A stretch of DNA of 10,431 nucleotides from assembly GCA_029259875.1 (NCBI GenBank), contig JAJDEK010000119.1:1-10431 (forward strand), read 5' to 3'. The DNA is from Planctomycetaceae bacterium (GTDB lineage: Bacteria; Planctomycetota; Planctomycetia; Planctomycetales; Planctomycetaceae). Made by a program: the position numbers and the translations under genes. The notes under the pieces were generated by a model that made no database searches, had not been told where the DNA came from, and saw only the letters and a list, made by a program, of their open reading frames with translations. Below are positions 1 to 6,301 of the stretch, piece after piece; within the stretch, counting starts at the first letter, position 1, and each line of letters begins with the position of its first letter.

Positions 1-1183
1 GGGCGGTCGCCTTATAGTTTCGTGCAAACCAAATCTTATAAACACCATTATCAAGTGCAATGATTCCGCGTTTTTGGATTGCTTGCCTGACATCGGCTAC
101 CAGCCGTTGTGGATAGATTGGGAATCGATCATCGTCAGCACCTTCAGCCACACTCGCTTCTGCCGCCTCACGAACAGTCATAAATCGAGTGAAGTCCCAG
201 TGAGCTTGTGGTGTCAATTCCTCTACCAAGCGCCAGATACTATTTGCAATGTCCCCTATAACCTCAACCTGAGGAAAATAAACCGGATCAACGGCCGCTG
301 ATGAGAAGTTGATATGTATAACTTTAACGCCATCAGGGTGCATGAAGAAAGGAGGTTTTTCTACAACGTCATGACCAACATTAATAATGAGATCCGCCGC
401 CTCAACCGCGCGGTGAACGAAGTCATTCGCAGAAAGTGCTGTGTTTCCTAGAAATAGGGGATCCTGCTCATCAACCACGCCTTTGCCCATCTGTGTCGTC
501 ACAAATGGGATGCCAAACTTAGCCACAAACTTCCGTAGCATATTGCATGTCATTTTACGGTTTGCACCAGCGCCGACTAACAACAAAGGTGACTTCGCAT
601 CGCGAATTAATTCGACTGCTGCACTCACTGATTTATATTCGGCAGTCGGACGTCGTATGAGGCTGATAGGAATCGGTAGCTCGGTGACTTCCTCAGCCGC
701 GATATCTTCTGGCAACTCAAGATGTACCGCTCCCGGTTTTTCTTCTTGAGCCAAACGAACTGCTTCGCGGACTTGCGAGGGAATACTAGCCGCGCTTACA
801 AGTTGCTTCGTATATTTCGTCAGCGGACGCATCATGTTGACAACATCAATAATCTGAAATTGGCCTTGTTTACTCGTCTTTACTGGCTTTTGACCGGTAA
901 TCATAAACATTGGCATCCCGCCTAGTTGCGCGTACGCAGCAGAAGTGACGAGATTAGTCGCTCCCGGTCCAAGCGTGGAAAGACAAACTCCTGCTTTACC
1001 AGTTAGCCGTCCATATGTAGCCGCCATAAATCCGGCAGCTTGTTCATGTCTTGTAAGAATCAGCCGAATGTTCGACCGCGACAAGGAATCAAGAAAATCG
1101 AGATTCTCCTCGCCTGGAATTCCAAAGACATATTCAACTCCTTCGTTCTCCAATGCCTTGATGAAGAGATCGGATGCTTTCAT
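1..1183 (-). CDS. Acetolactate synthase-like ThDP enzyme, large subunit (3' end outside window)
   Basis: Thiamine-diphosphate enzyme that most resembles acetolactate synthase (2 pyruvate to acetolactate + CO2), either for branched-chain amino acids or acetoin. The 394 visible residues cover about 70% of a usual 540-560 residue protein; the rest lies left of base 1. The protein starts MKASDLFIKALENEGVEYVF. The N-terminal pyrimidine-binding domain has the catalytic Glu in RHEQAAGFMAATYGR (E47) and the LGPGATN motif at 71-77, followed by MITGQ (94-98). The central domain spans about 185-325, with LLVGAGANR near 201-209. The pyrophosphate domain begins with ALDNGVYKIWFARNY (376-390). I chose the second of two close ATGs (ATGATCATG), because an AAAGGA lies 6 nt before it but directly abuts the first. 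It is the last visible gene of the gdhA/malic enzyme cluster, 48 bp after the malic enzyme stop. No regulatory small subunit is visible. A related ThDP decarboxylase or oxidase cannot be fully excluded. Confidence 0.85.
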   Translation of the reverse strand, partial: MKASDLFIKALENEGVEYVFGIPGEENLDFLDSLSRSNIRLILTRHEQAAGFMAATYGRLTGKAGVCLSTLGPGATNLVTSAAYAQLGGMPMFMITGQKPVKTSKQGQFQIIDVVNMMRPLTKYTKQLVSAASIPSQVREAVRLAQEEKPGAVHLELPEDIAAEEVTELPIPISLIRRPTAEYKSVSAAVELIRDAKSPLLLVGAGANRKMTCNMLRKFVAKFGIPFVTTQMGKGVVDEQDPLFLGNTALSANDFVHRAVEAADLIINVGHDVVEKPPFFMHPDGVKVIHINFSSAAVDPVYFPQVEVIGDIANSIWRLVEELTPQAHWDFTRFMTVREAAEASVAEGADDDRFPIYPQRLVADVRQAIQKRGIIALDNGVYKIWFARNYKATA

Positions 1184-1189
1184 GATCAT

Positions 1190-1195
1190 TCCTTT
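1190..1195 (-). promoter_or_regulatory. Ribosome binding site deciding the start of the acetolactate synthase-like gene
   Basis: AAAGGA on the minus strand ends 6 nt before the ATG at 1183 and touches the alternative ATG at 1189. The spacing therefore favours the MKASDL start. It is one of the few clear Shine-Dalgarno sequences in the window. Confidence 0.55.
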
Positions 1196-1231
1196 ATTAT
1201 GGCTTTCCGCGAATACGATGGGCTCTCTATA

Positions 1232-2407
1232 TCATTCCTGTCTGGCGACCTTGGCAACGGCATCGGCTACTTGAGGTGAAATGCTACGATCTAGTGGATC
1301 GGGTAATACTCGTTCCGGTGAGGGATCCGTAGTGGCATCAGCCAAGGCATGTGCAGCAGTGATTTTCATTTCTTCCGTGATCGCAGGTGCACAGGCATCC
1401 AAAGCTCCACGAAAGATACCAGGAAATGCCAATACATTATTGATTTGGTTCGGGAAATCACTGCGTCCTGTACCAACTACAGCAGCACCACCACGTTTTG
1501 CGTCTTCCGGCATGATCTCTGGTATCGGGTTGGCCATAGCCAATACAATCGAATCGTTTGCCATTTTCGAAATGTCATCGACAGAAAGTAAATTCCCTTT
1601 GCTTACGCCGATGAAAACATCTGCGTCGACAAGCATCTCCTGCAATGTTCCCGTGTGGTTCTTATGATTCGTATACCGCAATAATTCGCGTTTATATTCT
1701 GCGAGGTTAGGGCGGCTTTTATGAATCGCTCCCTTCGAATCACACACCACAACATCATTGACTGACACACAGACTTCCGTACTATGGCCGACACACCGCA
1801 AGAGACGCGCGATGGCAGTTCCCGCAGCACCGGCTCCGTTAATCACGACTTTTAATTTGGTAATGTCACGATCTAAAACCTTTGCAGCGTTGATGAGCGC
1901 TGCAAGAAGTACAATCGCTGTGCCATGCTGGTCATCATGAAAGACAGGAATGCCAATATCCTGTAACTGTCGCTCGACAGCAAAACACCGCGGAGCAGAG
2001 ATATCTTCCAAATTAATACCACCGAATACCGGGGCAATTTGCCTCACTGTCGTCACGATTTCATCAACGTGCTGTGTATCTAAACAAATCGGCCAGGCAT
2101 CAATATTGGCGAACTCTTTGAACAACAGCGCCTTGCCTTCCATGACGGGAATCGCAGCGTGCGGACCAATATTTCCCAGTCCAAGAACTGCAGAGCCATC
2201 GCTGACTACCGCGACACTATTATGCTTAATCGTTAACTCGCGCGCCTTGCTTTGATCTTTTGCAATCACTTCACATGGTCTTGCTACGCCTGGTGTATAA
2301 GCCAAAGATAAATCATCGCGGTTGCTAATCGGCATCTTTCCCATGACACCAATCTTTCCACGTAGTTGCTCATGAACAATGAGACTTCGCTCAAAAAAAT
2401 CCGTCAT
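1232..2407 (-). CDS. Malic enzyme, short bacterial form, NAD(P)-dependent decarboxylating
   Basis: Cytosolic enzyme converting malate to pyruvate and CO2 with reduction of NAD(P)+. At 391 residues it matches the short bacterial form that lacks the C-terminal phosphotransacetylase-like domain of MaeB. Visible active-site elements: AYTPGVA with the general-acid Tyr37, EGKALLFK with Lys92 as likely general base, and the metal ligands in INLEDIS (E134, D135) and FHDDQHGTA (D158, D159). The dinucleotide fold begins VVINGAGAAGTA (188-198), and AMANPIPE (290-297) and FPNQINNVLAFPGIFRGAL (318-336) close the site. The protein is complete and starts at the only sensible ATG, MTDFFERSL. It lies 21 bp after the gdhA stop and 48 bp before the acetolactate synthase-like gene, so co-transcription is likely. 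NAD versus NADP preference cannot be decided by eye, so no gene symbol is given. Confidence 0.93.
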   Translation of the reverse strand: MTDFFERSLIVHEQLRGKIGVMGKMPISNRDDLSLAYTPGVARPCEVIAKDQSKARELTIKHNSVAVVSDGSAVLGLGNIGPHAAIPVMEGKALLFKEFANIDAWPICLDTQHVDEIVTTVRQIAPVFGGINLEDISAPRCFAVERQLQDIGIPVFHDDQHGTAIVLLAALINAAKVLDRDITKLKVVINGAGAAGTAIARLLRCVGHSTEVCVSVNDVVVCDSKGAIHKSRPNLAEYKRELLRYTNHKNHTGTLQEMLVDADVFIGVSKGNLLSVDDISKMANDSIVLAMANPIPEIMPEDAKRGGAAVVGTGRSDFPNQINNVLAFPGIFRGALDACAPAITEEMKITAAHALADATTDPSPERVLPDPLDRSISPQVADAVAKVARQE

Positions 2408-2428
2408 AACTTCGAGGGTTCCTTCAGT

Positions 2429-3787
2429 CTATACGGCACCGTATGCGAGCATGGCTTCCGCCACTTTGACAAATCCGGCAATGTTAGCACCATCTACATA
2501 GTTGACAATCTTTGTGTTCGGTTTGCTGCCGTAAGTTACGCACTGTGCGTGAATCTCACACATAATTGTTTTGAGACGTTCATCAACTTCCTCTCGACTC
2601 CACGACAGCCTCAATGCATTCTGGCTCTGTTCCAGACCCGAGACAGCAACACCACCAGCATTCGCAGCCTTAGAGGGAGCATAAAGAATCCCAGCCTTCA
2701 GAAATGCGTGAACTCCCTCTAACTCGGTTGGCATATTGGCACCTTCAGAAACAGCCTTAACACCATTAGCCAGAAGCATTCGTGCTTCGTCACCACTGAC
2801 TTCATTCTGTGTGGCGCAAGGCATTGCAACATCGACGGGTACACTCCAGGGACGTTTGCCTGCATGAAAACTTGCTGAAGTGAATTTCCCGGTGTACTCA
2901 CTAATTCGGCCTCGCCGGACTTCCTTGAGGTCTTTCACAAAGGCGAGCTTTTCTGCGTCAATCCCATCGGGGTCATGGATAAATCCTGCAGAGTCCGAAA
3001 GTGTAAGAACTTTCGCCCCCAGCTCTACTGCCTTCTCTGCTGCGTAAATCGCCACGTTGCCCGAACCTGAAATCCCCACAGTTTTGCCTCGAATACTCTC
3101 GCCAACATGCTTAAACATGTCCTCGCAGAAATAGACGCAACCATAACCAGTGGCTTCTGTCCGAATCAGACTGCCTCCAAACGATAAGCCTTTACCAGTA
3201 AGTGTTCCCACAAATCGGTTTTCCAGCCGCTTGTACTGACCGAACAAATAACTAATTTCACGCGCGCCAACTCCGATATCACCTGCAGGGACATCGGTAT
3301 CTTCACCAATGTGTCGATGCAGTTCAGTCATGAGGGATTGGCAGAACCGCATCACTTCGTTGTTACTCTTGCCTTTAGGATTGAAATTCGATCCACCTTT
3401 AGCACCGCCCATCGGCAGCCCCGTCAAGCTATTCTTAAAGGTCTGTTCAAATCCCAGAAACTTAAGTACACTTTGAGTAACATTGGTATGAAATCGCATC
3501 CCACCTTTATAGGGGCCGATTGAATTGTTGAATTGCACGCGCCACGCACGGTTGGCCCGAATTCGATTTTGATCATCTTCCCAAGTGACTCGAAAAATGA
3601 CAATGCGATCTGGTTCCGTCATTCGCTCTAGAATTTGAGCCTCTTGGTATTTGGGATGCTGCAGCACGAAGGGTATCACACTTTCAGCAAATTCACGAAC
3701 CGCCTGATGAAATTCCGGCTCGCCCGGATTCCGCTTGATTAACCCCGACATGAAGTCGTCGACATTTTGGCAGTTTTGAAATTCCAT
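2429..3787 (-). CDS. gdhA: NADP-type glutamate dehydrogenase
   Basis: Catalyses 2-oxoglutarate + NH4+ + NADPH to glutamate in the cytosol. The 452 residues are collinear with the hexameric GdhA of enterobacteria (about 447 residues). Signature stretches are NRAWRVQFNNSIGPYKGGMR (79-98, substrate Lys94), LPMGGAKGGSNF (124-135, catalytic Lys130), PAGDIGVGAREI (168-179, catalytic Asp170) and TGKGLSFGGSLIR (197-209). The nucleotide-binding loop GSGNVA is at 241-246, followed by LSDSAG (263-268), which is typical of the NADPH-type biosynthetic enzymes. CATQNE (324-329) and the C-terminal GANIAGFVKVAEAML are also intact. The ATG at 3787 is preceded by AGGA about 4-5 nt upstream. It is the first gene of the leftward cluster. 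The upstream region holds a promoter-like sequence (3871-3900) and a 13-bp direct repeat. No sign of truncation or frameshift. Confidence 0.97.
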   Translation of the reverse strand: MEFQNCQNVDDFMSGLIKRNPGEPEFHQAVREFAESVIPFVLQHPKYQEAQILERMTEPDRIVIFRVTWEDDQNRIRANRAWRVQFNNSIGPYKGGMRFHTNVTQSVLKFLGFEQTFKNSLTGLPMGGAKGGSNFNPKGKSNNEVMRFCQSLMTELHRHIGEDTDVPAGDIGVGAREISYLFGQYKRLENRFVGTLTGKGLSFGGSLIRTEATGYGCVYFCEDMFKHVGESIRGKTVGISGSGNVAIYAAEKAVELGAKVLTLSDSAGFIHDPDGIDAEKLAFVKDLKEVRRGRISEYTGKFTSASFHAGKRPWSVPVDVAMPCATQNEVSGDEARMLLANGVKAVSEGANMPTELEGVHAFLKAGILYAPSKAANAGGVAVSGLEQSQNALRLSWSREEVDERLKTIMCEIHAQCVTYGSKPNTKIVNYVDGANIAGFVKVAEAMLAYGAV

Positions 3788-3870
3788 TTTTTCCTAATCC
3801 TTTAGAGTATTTCATGCGGAATTCAATTCACTATATGATTCCGAGAGCTGGGACGGCTAAGAGTAGCACA

Positions 3871-3900
3871 CCTTACAAAAAATCAAAATAGGTTTTTCAA
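3871..3900 (-). promoter_or_regulatory. Candidate promoter of the gdhA cluster (motif shared with 5340-5369)
   Basis: On the minus strand TTGAAA (3900-3895) is followed after exactly 17 bases by TGTAAG (3877-3872). Compared with the sigma-70 consensus this gives 5 of 6 and 4 of 6 matches at ideal spacing. The end lies 83 bases before the gdhA ATG. The same TTGAAAAA-N12-TTTTGTAAGG occurs upstream of the rightward operon at 5340-5369, which raises confidence that the sequence is functional. Which sigma factor reads it is unknown. Confidence 0.4.
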
Positions 3901-3975
3901 ATGACCAGAATCCATTCTCTTCAGAGTATCTCATAATCATTAGTTCGGAACTCAGATCACTTTAATCATGCGATC

Positions 3976-3988
3976 AACGAAACAAACT
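3976..3988. repeat. 13-bp direct repeat, copy 1 (AACGAAACAAACT)
   Basis: Exact match to the copy at 4043-4055 in the same orientation, with start-to-start distance 67 bp. Beyond the 13 bases, four mismatches are followed by AACA in both copies, so the similarity extends to about 20 bp. It lies upstream of the candidate gdhA promoter and could be a pair of regulator sites; function unknown. Confidence 0.55.
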
Positions 3989-4042
3989 GTAGAACATTCG
4001 TAACGTGTCCAAACAAGGAGCCAATGCAGGAATCCTTTCAAG

Positions 4043-4055
4043 AACGAAACAAACT
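4043..4055. repeat. 13-bp direct repeat, copy 2 (AACGAAACAAACT)
   Basis: Second exact copy of the element at 3976-3988, in the same orientation. A 13-base identity is unlikely by chance in a 355-bp region, although the element is A-rich. It lies between the end of the anti-sigma gene and the candidate gdhA promoter. Confidence 0.55.
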
Positions 4056-4102
4056 AGCTAACAATCAATAATTTTGAGGGATTCACTGCAGAATGCTTGA
4101 GC

Positions 4103-4131
4103 AAAATCTTTGAACCGGGAAGAGCAAAGAT
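4103..4131 (-). terminator. Weak terminator-like hairpin after the anti-sigma gene
   Basis: On the minus strand ATCTTTG (4131-4125) pairs with CAAAGAT (4112-4106) across a 12-nt loop and is followed by TTT. The 7-bp stem has only two G-C pairs and the T-run is short, so it would be a poor intrinsic terminator. It lies 11 bp past the anti-sigma stop, the right place for one. Confidence 0.25.
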
Positions 4132-4142
4132 GTGTTATTAAC

Positions 4143-4400
4143 TTACTGTTGAGACTCTAATAGACTTTTGATGCGCTCACGGGAATTGTCAGACAATTTC
4201 TCTTCCGAATTAATTATGTCCTCTTCAATCGCAAGTGCCCGTTGTTGAATTTCGTGATGAATATGCAAGAGATCTTTGCGGTAGCGTCGACAGAACTTGC
4301 ACATGCTAAGATGTATCCATAGACCGAGGCGCTGCCACAGCGACAATTCATGGTCGAGCGATTCAGATACGAGCTTCGAGACTTCTTTACAAGTACGCAT
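4143..4400 (-). CDS. Small zinc-binding anti-sigma factor (ZAS-like)
   Basis: Protein of 85 residues, predicted to hold the sigma factor encoded just upstream inactive until a signal arrives. The N-terminal half carries the Cys/His pattern of zinc-associated anti-sigma proteins: Cys4, then HLSMCKFC (H30-x3-C34-x2-C37). It sits in a helical segment starting MRTCKEVSKLVSESLDHELS, which resembles the short 'CKEASRLISE...' anti-sigma proteins found beside ECF sigma genes. The C-terminal half is a highly charged helix (about 45-85) with no membrane segment, so unlike RseA-type proteins it must be soluble. It starts 22 bp after the sigma stop, consistent with one mRNA and coupled expression. The function follows from motif and position; no direct homology search was possible. 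Confidence 0.75.
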   Translation of the reverse strand: MRTCKEVSKLVSESLDHELSLWQRLGLWIHLSMCKFCRRYRKDLLHIHHEIQQRALAIEEDIINSEEKLSDNSRERIKSLLESQQ

Positions 4401-4422
4401 AGTTCACACAATCCGATGGTAA

Positions 4423-5061
4423 TTAGTTTTGTTGCCAGCAGTTCTTCATACATTGAGCTAATTGTAATCGGGCTCGATGAAGCAAGACCCAAAGATTCGA
4501 TGCGGAAATTTCTAACTCATCACAAATGACTTCAGTACTTTGGTCATCCATCTCGCGAAGCACAAATACATCCGCCTGTCGTGTTGGAAGTTTGTCCAAA
4601 CATCCTTGCAAAATACGCCAAAAGTCTTTGCGTTCCAGCGAGCAGAGTGGGGCGAAGCTTGTCGATCGTGCTTCCTTTTGCCAATTTCCCTTCTGATCGA
4701 AAAAAGTATCGGGCAGGTCTTTTAAATCTTCTTCACTTAATGATTTCGTCCGAGAGCGATCTCGGATGAAATCGATGATTTTGCGTTTAAGTATCCCTAA
4801 TAACCAAGCGCGCTCAGTCCCTTTTGCCTGATATTGTTGCACATGCTTTAAAGCTGCAAGAAACGTTTCTTGAACAACTTCCTCCGAAGCTTCACTATTA
4901 CGTAAGCGTGAAATCGCATAGCGATAAAGATAATCGCCGTACTCATCGACCCACGCCGCTGGATTCAGGATGTTCTCGTCCGCTTTAATTTGATTATCCA
5001 TCGTTTCGTGATAGGTCATGGTTGATGATATTTGCGTACCGCGCTGATCTCTTAGAGCCAT
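4423..5061 (-). CDS. ECF-type RNA polymerase sigma-70 family factor
   Basis: Alternative sigma factor of up to 212 residues. Region 2 (about 36-104) contains WVDEYGDYLYRYAISRLRN, then EEVVQETFLAALKHV and ERAWLLGILKRKIIDFIRDRSR, which match the core-binding and -10 recognition helices. Region 4 (about 145-205) contains LDKLPTRQADVFVLREMDDQSTEVICDE and a helix-turn-helix ending NLWVLLHRARLQLAQCM. The linker between them (105-140) is fairly long, as in the sigma group with C-termini like 'LLHRAR..LRxCLExNW' paired with tiny zinc anti-sigma proteins. The start is uncertain: in-frame ATGs lie at 5061, 5019 and 5001, none with a clear ribosome site, and family similarity starts only around residue 33-36, so the 192-residue form from 5001 is quite possible. 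The longest form is given. The next gene is its likely anti-sigma. Its target promoters are unknown; see the shared motif flanking the pair. Confidence 0.88.
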   Translation of the reverse strand: MALRDQRGTQISSTMTYHETMDNQIKADENILNPAAWVDEYGDYLYRYAISRLRNSEASEEVVQETFLAALKHVQQYQAKGTERAWLLGILKRKIIDFIRDRSRTKSLSEEDLKDLPDTFFDQKGNWQKEARSTSFAPLCSLERKDFWRILQGCLDKLPTRQADVFVLREMDDQSTEVICDELEISASNLWVLLHRARLQLAQCMKNCWQQN

Positions 5062-5241
5062 AGCACATAAAAGTCAGACTAGCAGCAATAGCTAATATCG
5101 TAAAGGAAACAGCAATCCCAACACATAGAAATGTTATTTTGAGTTTGAGTTGATCGGCTTTTTTAACTAGAGTTGTCTCAAAAATTGCCGCCTCTCTCCC
5201 AATTAAATGGCTAATTTCAATGCTCTAAAGGAATCTGTGCC

Positions 5242-5271
5242 ATATTCTTTGTTACCAAACTCAATTTTCAA
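5242..5271 (-). promoter_or_regulatory. Possible promoter of the sigma/anti-sigma operon
   Basis: On the minus strand TTGAAA (5271-5266) is followed after 18 bases by GAATAT (5247-5242). The distance to the sigma gene ATG candidates is about 180-240 bp, so the leader would be long. The AT-rich context makes chance matches easy, so this is only a candidate. Confidence 0.2.
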
Positions 5272-5339
5272 AGCATGCTATTACACAGATACCGCTAAAA
5301 AACGTCATTTCCGATAAATTGGGACACAGTATAAAGCAG

Positions 5340-5369
5340 TTGAAAAAAAACTTACCTGATTTTGTAAGG
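5340..5369 (+). promoter_or_regulatory. Candidate promoter of the TVP38/oxidoreductase operon (motif shared with 3871-3900)
   Basis: TTGAAA at 5340-5345, a 17-base spacer, then TGTAAG at 5363-5368, ending 95 bases before the ATG at 5465. Both ends, TTGAAAAA and TTTTGTAAGG, are identical to the sequence upstream of gdhA at the same total length of 30 bases, while the middle 12 bases differ at 10 positions. That pattern suits two-box protein recognition rather than a duplicated segment. Confidence 0.4.
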
Positions 5370-5420
5370 AATTCGATATCATCCCGACATATTCATAGAG
5401 TTCACTAAAAGCGAACATTA

Positions 5421-5446
5421 CTGAGAGCCAAGAAGGCTCACCTCAG
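5421..5446 (+). promoter_or_regulatory. Small hairpin in the leader of the TVP38 gene
   Basis: CTGAG-AGCC-AAGAA-GGCT-CAC-CTCAG can fold into a 9-bp stem with a 3-nt bulge and a 5-nt loop. It ends 5 nt before the AAGGA ribosome site (5451-5455) of the gene starting at 5465, so it could affect initiation. No known riboswitch structure is recognised. Confidence 0.25.
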
Positions 5447-5464
5447 CAGCAAGGAACAAGACCT

Positions 5465-6232
5465 ATGACACAGGAACCTGAGAAACAGCCCCAATCGGGT
5501 ATCGCAAAGAAATTAGTTGTATTACTGCTCGTCGCGGGTGCTATTTTTATTGCCTACACACAATTTGGTAGTGCGCTGACTCTCGAAAGTTTAGCGCAGC
5601 AGGAATCTCAACTCCTCAGTTTCCAAAAAGAAAATCCCGTGCTGGTCTACGGCGTCGCCTTCTTGATCTATGTCGTTGTGACGGGACTTTCGTTACCAGG
5701 TGCCGCTGTGCTGACACTCGTGTATGGTTGGTATTTTGGACTTTTACGAGGGTTTGTACTCGTCAGTTTCGCATCGACGGCGGGGGCTACACTGGCCTTC
5801 TTATTAAGTCGGTTCTTGTTTCGTAGTACTATTCAGAACCGATTTGGTGAGCGGTTAGCCAGTTTCAACCAAGCCTTGGAAAAAGAAGGACCTTTTTTTC
5901 TCTTCACATTACGACTAATACCAGCCGTTCCCTTTTTTGTGATCAACGCAGTCATGGGATTAACCCCCATACGCACTGTGACATTCTGGTGGGTGAGTCA
6001 ACTGGGCATGTTAGCGGGAACCTTCGTGTATGTGTATGCCGGCTCCAGCGTTCCCAATTTACAAACACTTGCCGACAAGGGAATCAACGCCGTCTTTACT
6101 CCCAGCCAGCTCACACAAATCATTGTTGCATTCATACTACTCGGCATTTTCCCTCTCATAGTCAGATTCACCATGAAATTGATTAATCGATCAAAGGCGC
6201 AGCCTGAAACAGACAACGGTACCGTGACGTAA
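5465..6232 (+). CDS. TVP38/TMEM64 family inner-membrane protein (VTT domain, DedA superfamily)
   Basis: Integral membrane protein of 255 residues. A short polar N-terminus leads into a first helix (about 14-34). The VTT domain (about 62-195) has the re-entrant-loop region GLSLPGAAVLTLVYGWYFGL (74-93), then a glycine/alanine-rich helix, a basic cytosolic loop (RFLFRSTIQNRFGER) and the second conserved motif TLRLIPAVPFFVINAVMG (148-165) with the family's R-x-x-P (R150, P153). A last helix spans about 217-237 and the tail is hydrophilic. DedA/VTT proteins are linked to lipid scrambling or transport and envelope homeostasis; the substrate here is unknown. AAGGA lies 9 nt before the ATG. The oxidoreductase begins 69 bp after the stop. 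TVP38 domains are often encoded next to, or fused to, such FAD oxidoreductases, so a joint membrane-redox task is inferred. Confidence 0.9.
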   Translation: MTQEPEKQPQSGIAKKLVVLLLVAGAIFIAYTQFGSALTLESLAQQESQLLSFQKENPVLVYGVAFLIYVVVTGLSLPGAAVLTLVYGWYFGLLRGFVLVSFASTAGATLAFLLSRFLFRSTIQNRFGERLASFNQALEKEGPFFLFTLRLIPAVPFFVINAVMGLTPIRTVTFWWVSQLGMLAGTFVYVYAGSSVPNLQTLADKGINAVFTPSQLTQIIVAFILLGIFPLIVRFTMKLINRSKAQPETDNGTVT

Positions 6233-6290
6233 TTTTGCCACCTTCATTCCTGTGAAAATTATTTCGATATGATCGCCACAACTTCTCAAA

Positions 6291-6296
6291 AGAGGA
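6291..6296 (+). promoter_or_regulatory. Ribosome binding site favouring the oxidoreductase start at 6302
   Basis: AGAGGA lies 5 nt before the ATG at 6302 and 2 nt before the adjacent ATG at 6299. The more upstream ATG at 6269 has no comparable sequence before it, so the shorter protein is preferred. Confidence 0.5.
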
Positions 6297-6301
6297 ACAT
6301 G

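Larger units (their letters stand above)
3788..4142. other. Gene-free region between the gdhA cluster and the sigma/anti-sigma pair
   Basis: No credible coding frame in 355 bp. It is AT-rich and contains, in leftward order, a weak terminator-like hairpin behind the anti-sigma gene, two copies of a 13-bp direct repeat, and a promoter-like TTGAAA-N17-TGTAAG pointing into gdhA. This is an unusually long upstream region for the tightly packed gdhA cluster and probably holds its control elements. Confidence 0.6.
5062..5464. other. Divergent intergenic region between sigma gene and TVP38 operon
   Basis: 403 bp with no secure gene. On the minus strand it holds an open frame of about 77 codons (5224 to 4994) encoding a hydrophobic segment but lacking a normal start codon, discussed under findings. 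Promoter-like sequences face both ways: TTGAAA at 5271-5266 with GAATAT at 5247-5242 (18-bp spacing) toward the sigma gene, and the motif at 5340-5369 toward the TVP38 gene. A small hairpin lies just before the TVP38 start. Confidence 0.55.

Noticed and set aside
74..1279. Several plus-strand open frames of 60-110 codons across the left end
   Set aside because: They lie antisense to the acetolactate synthase-like gene, whose minus-strand translation shows clear ThDP enzyme motifs; the plus-strand translations have no recognisable domain and unusual composition.
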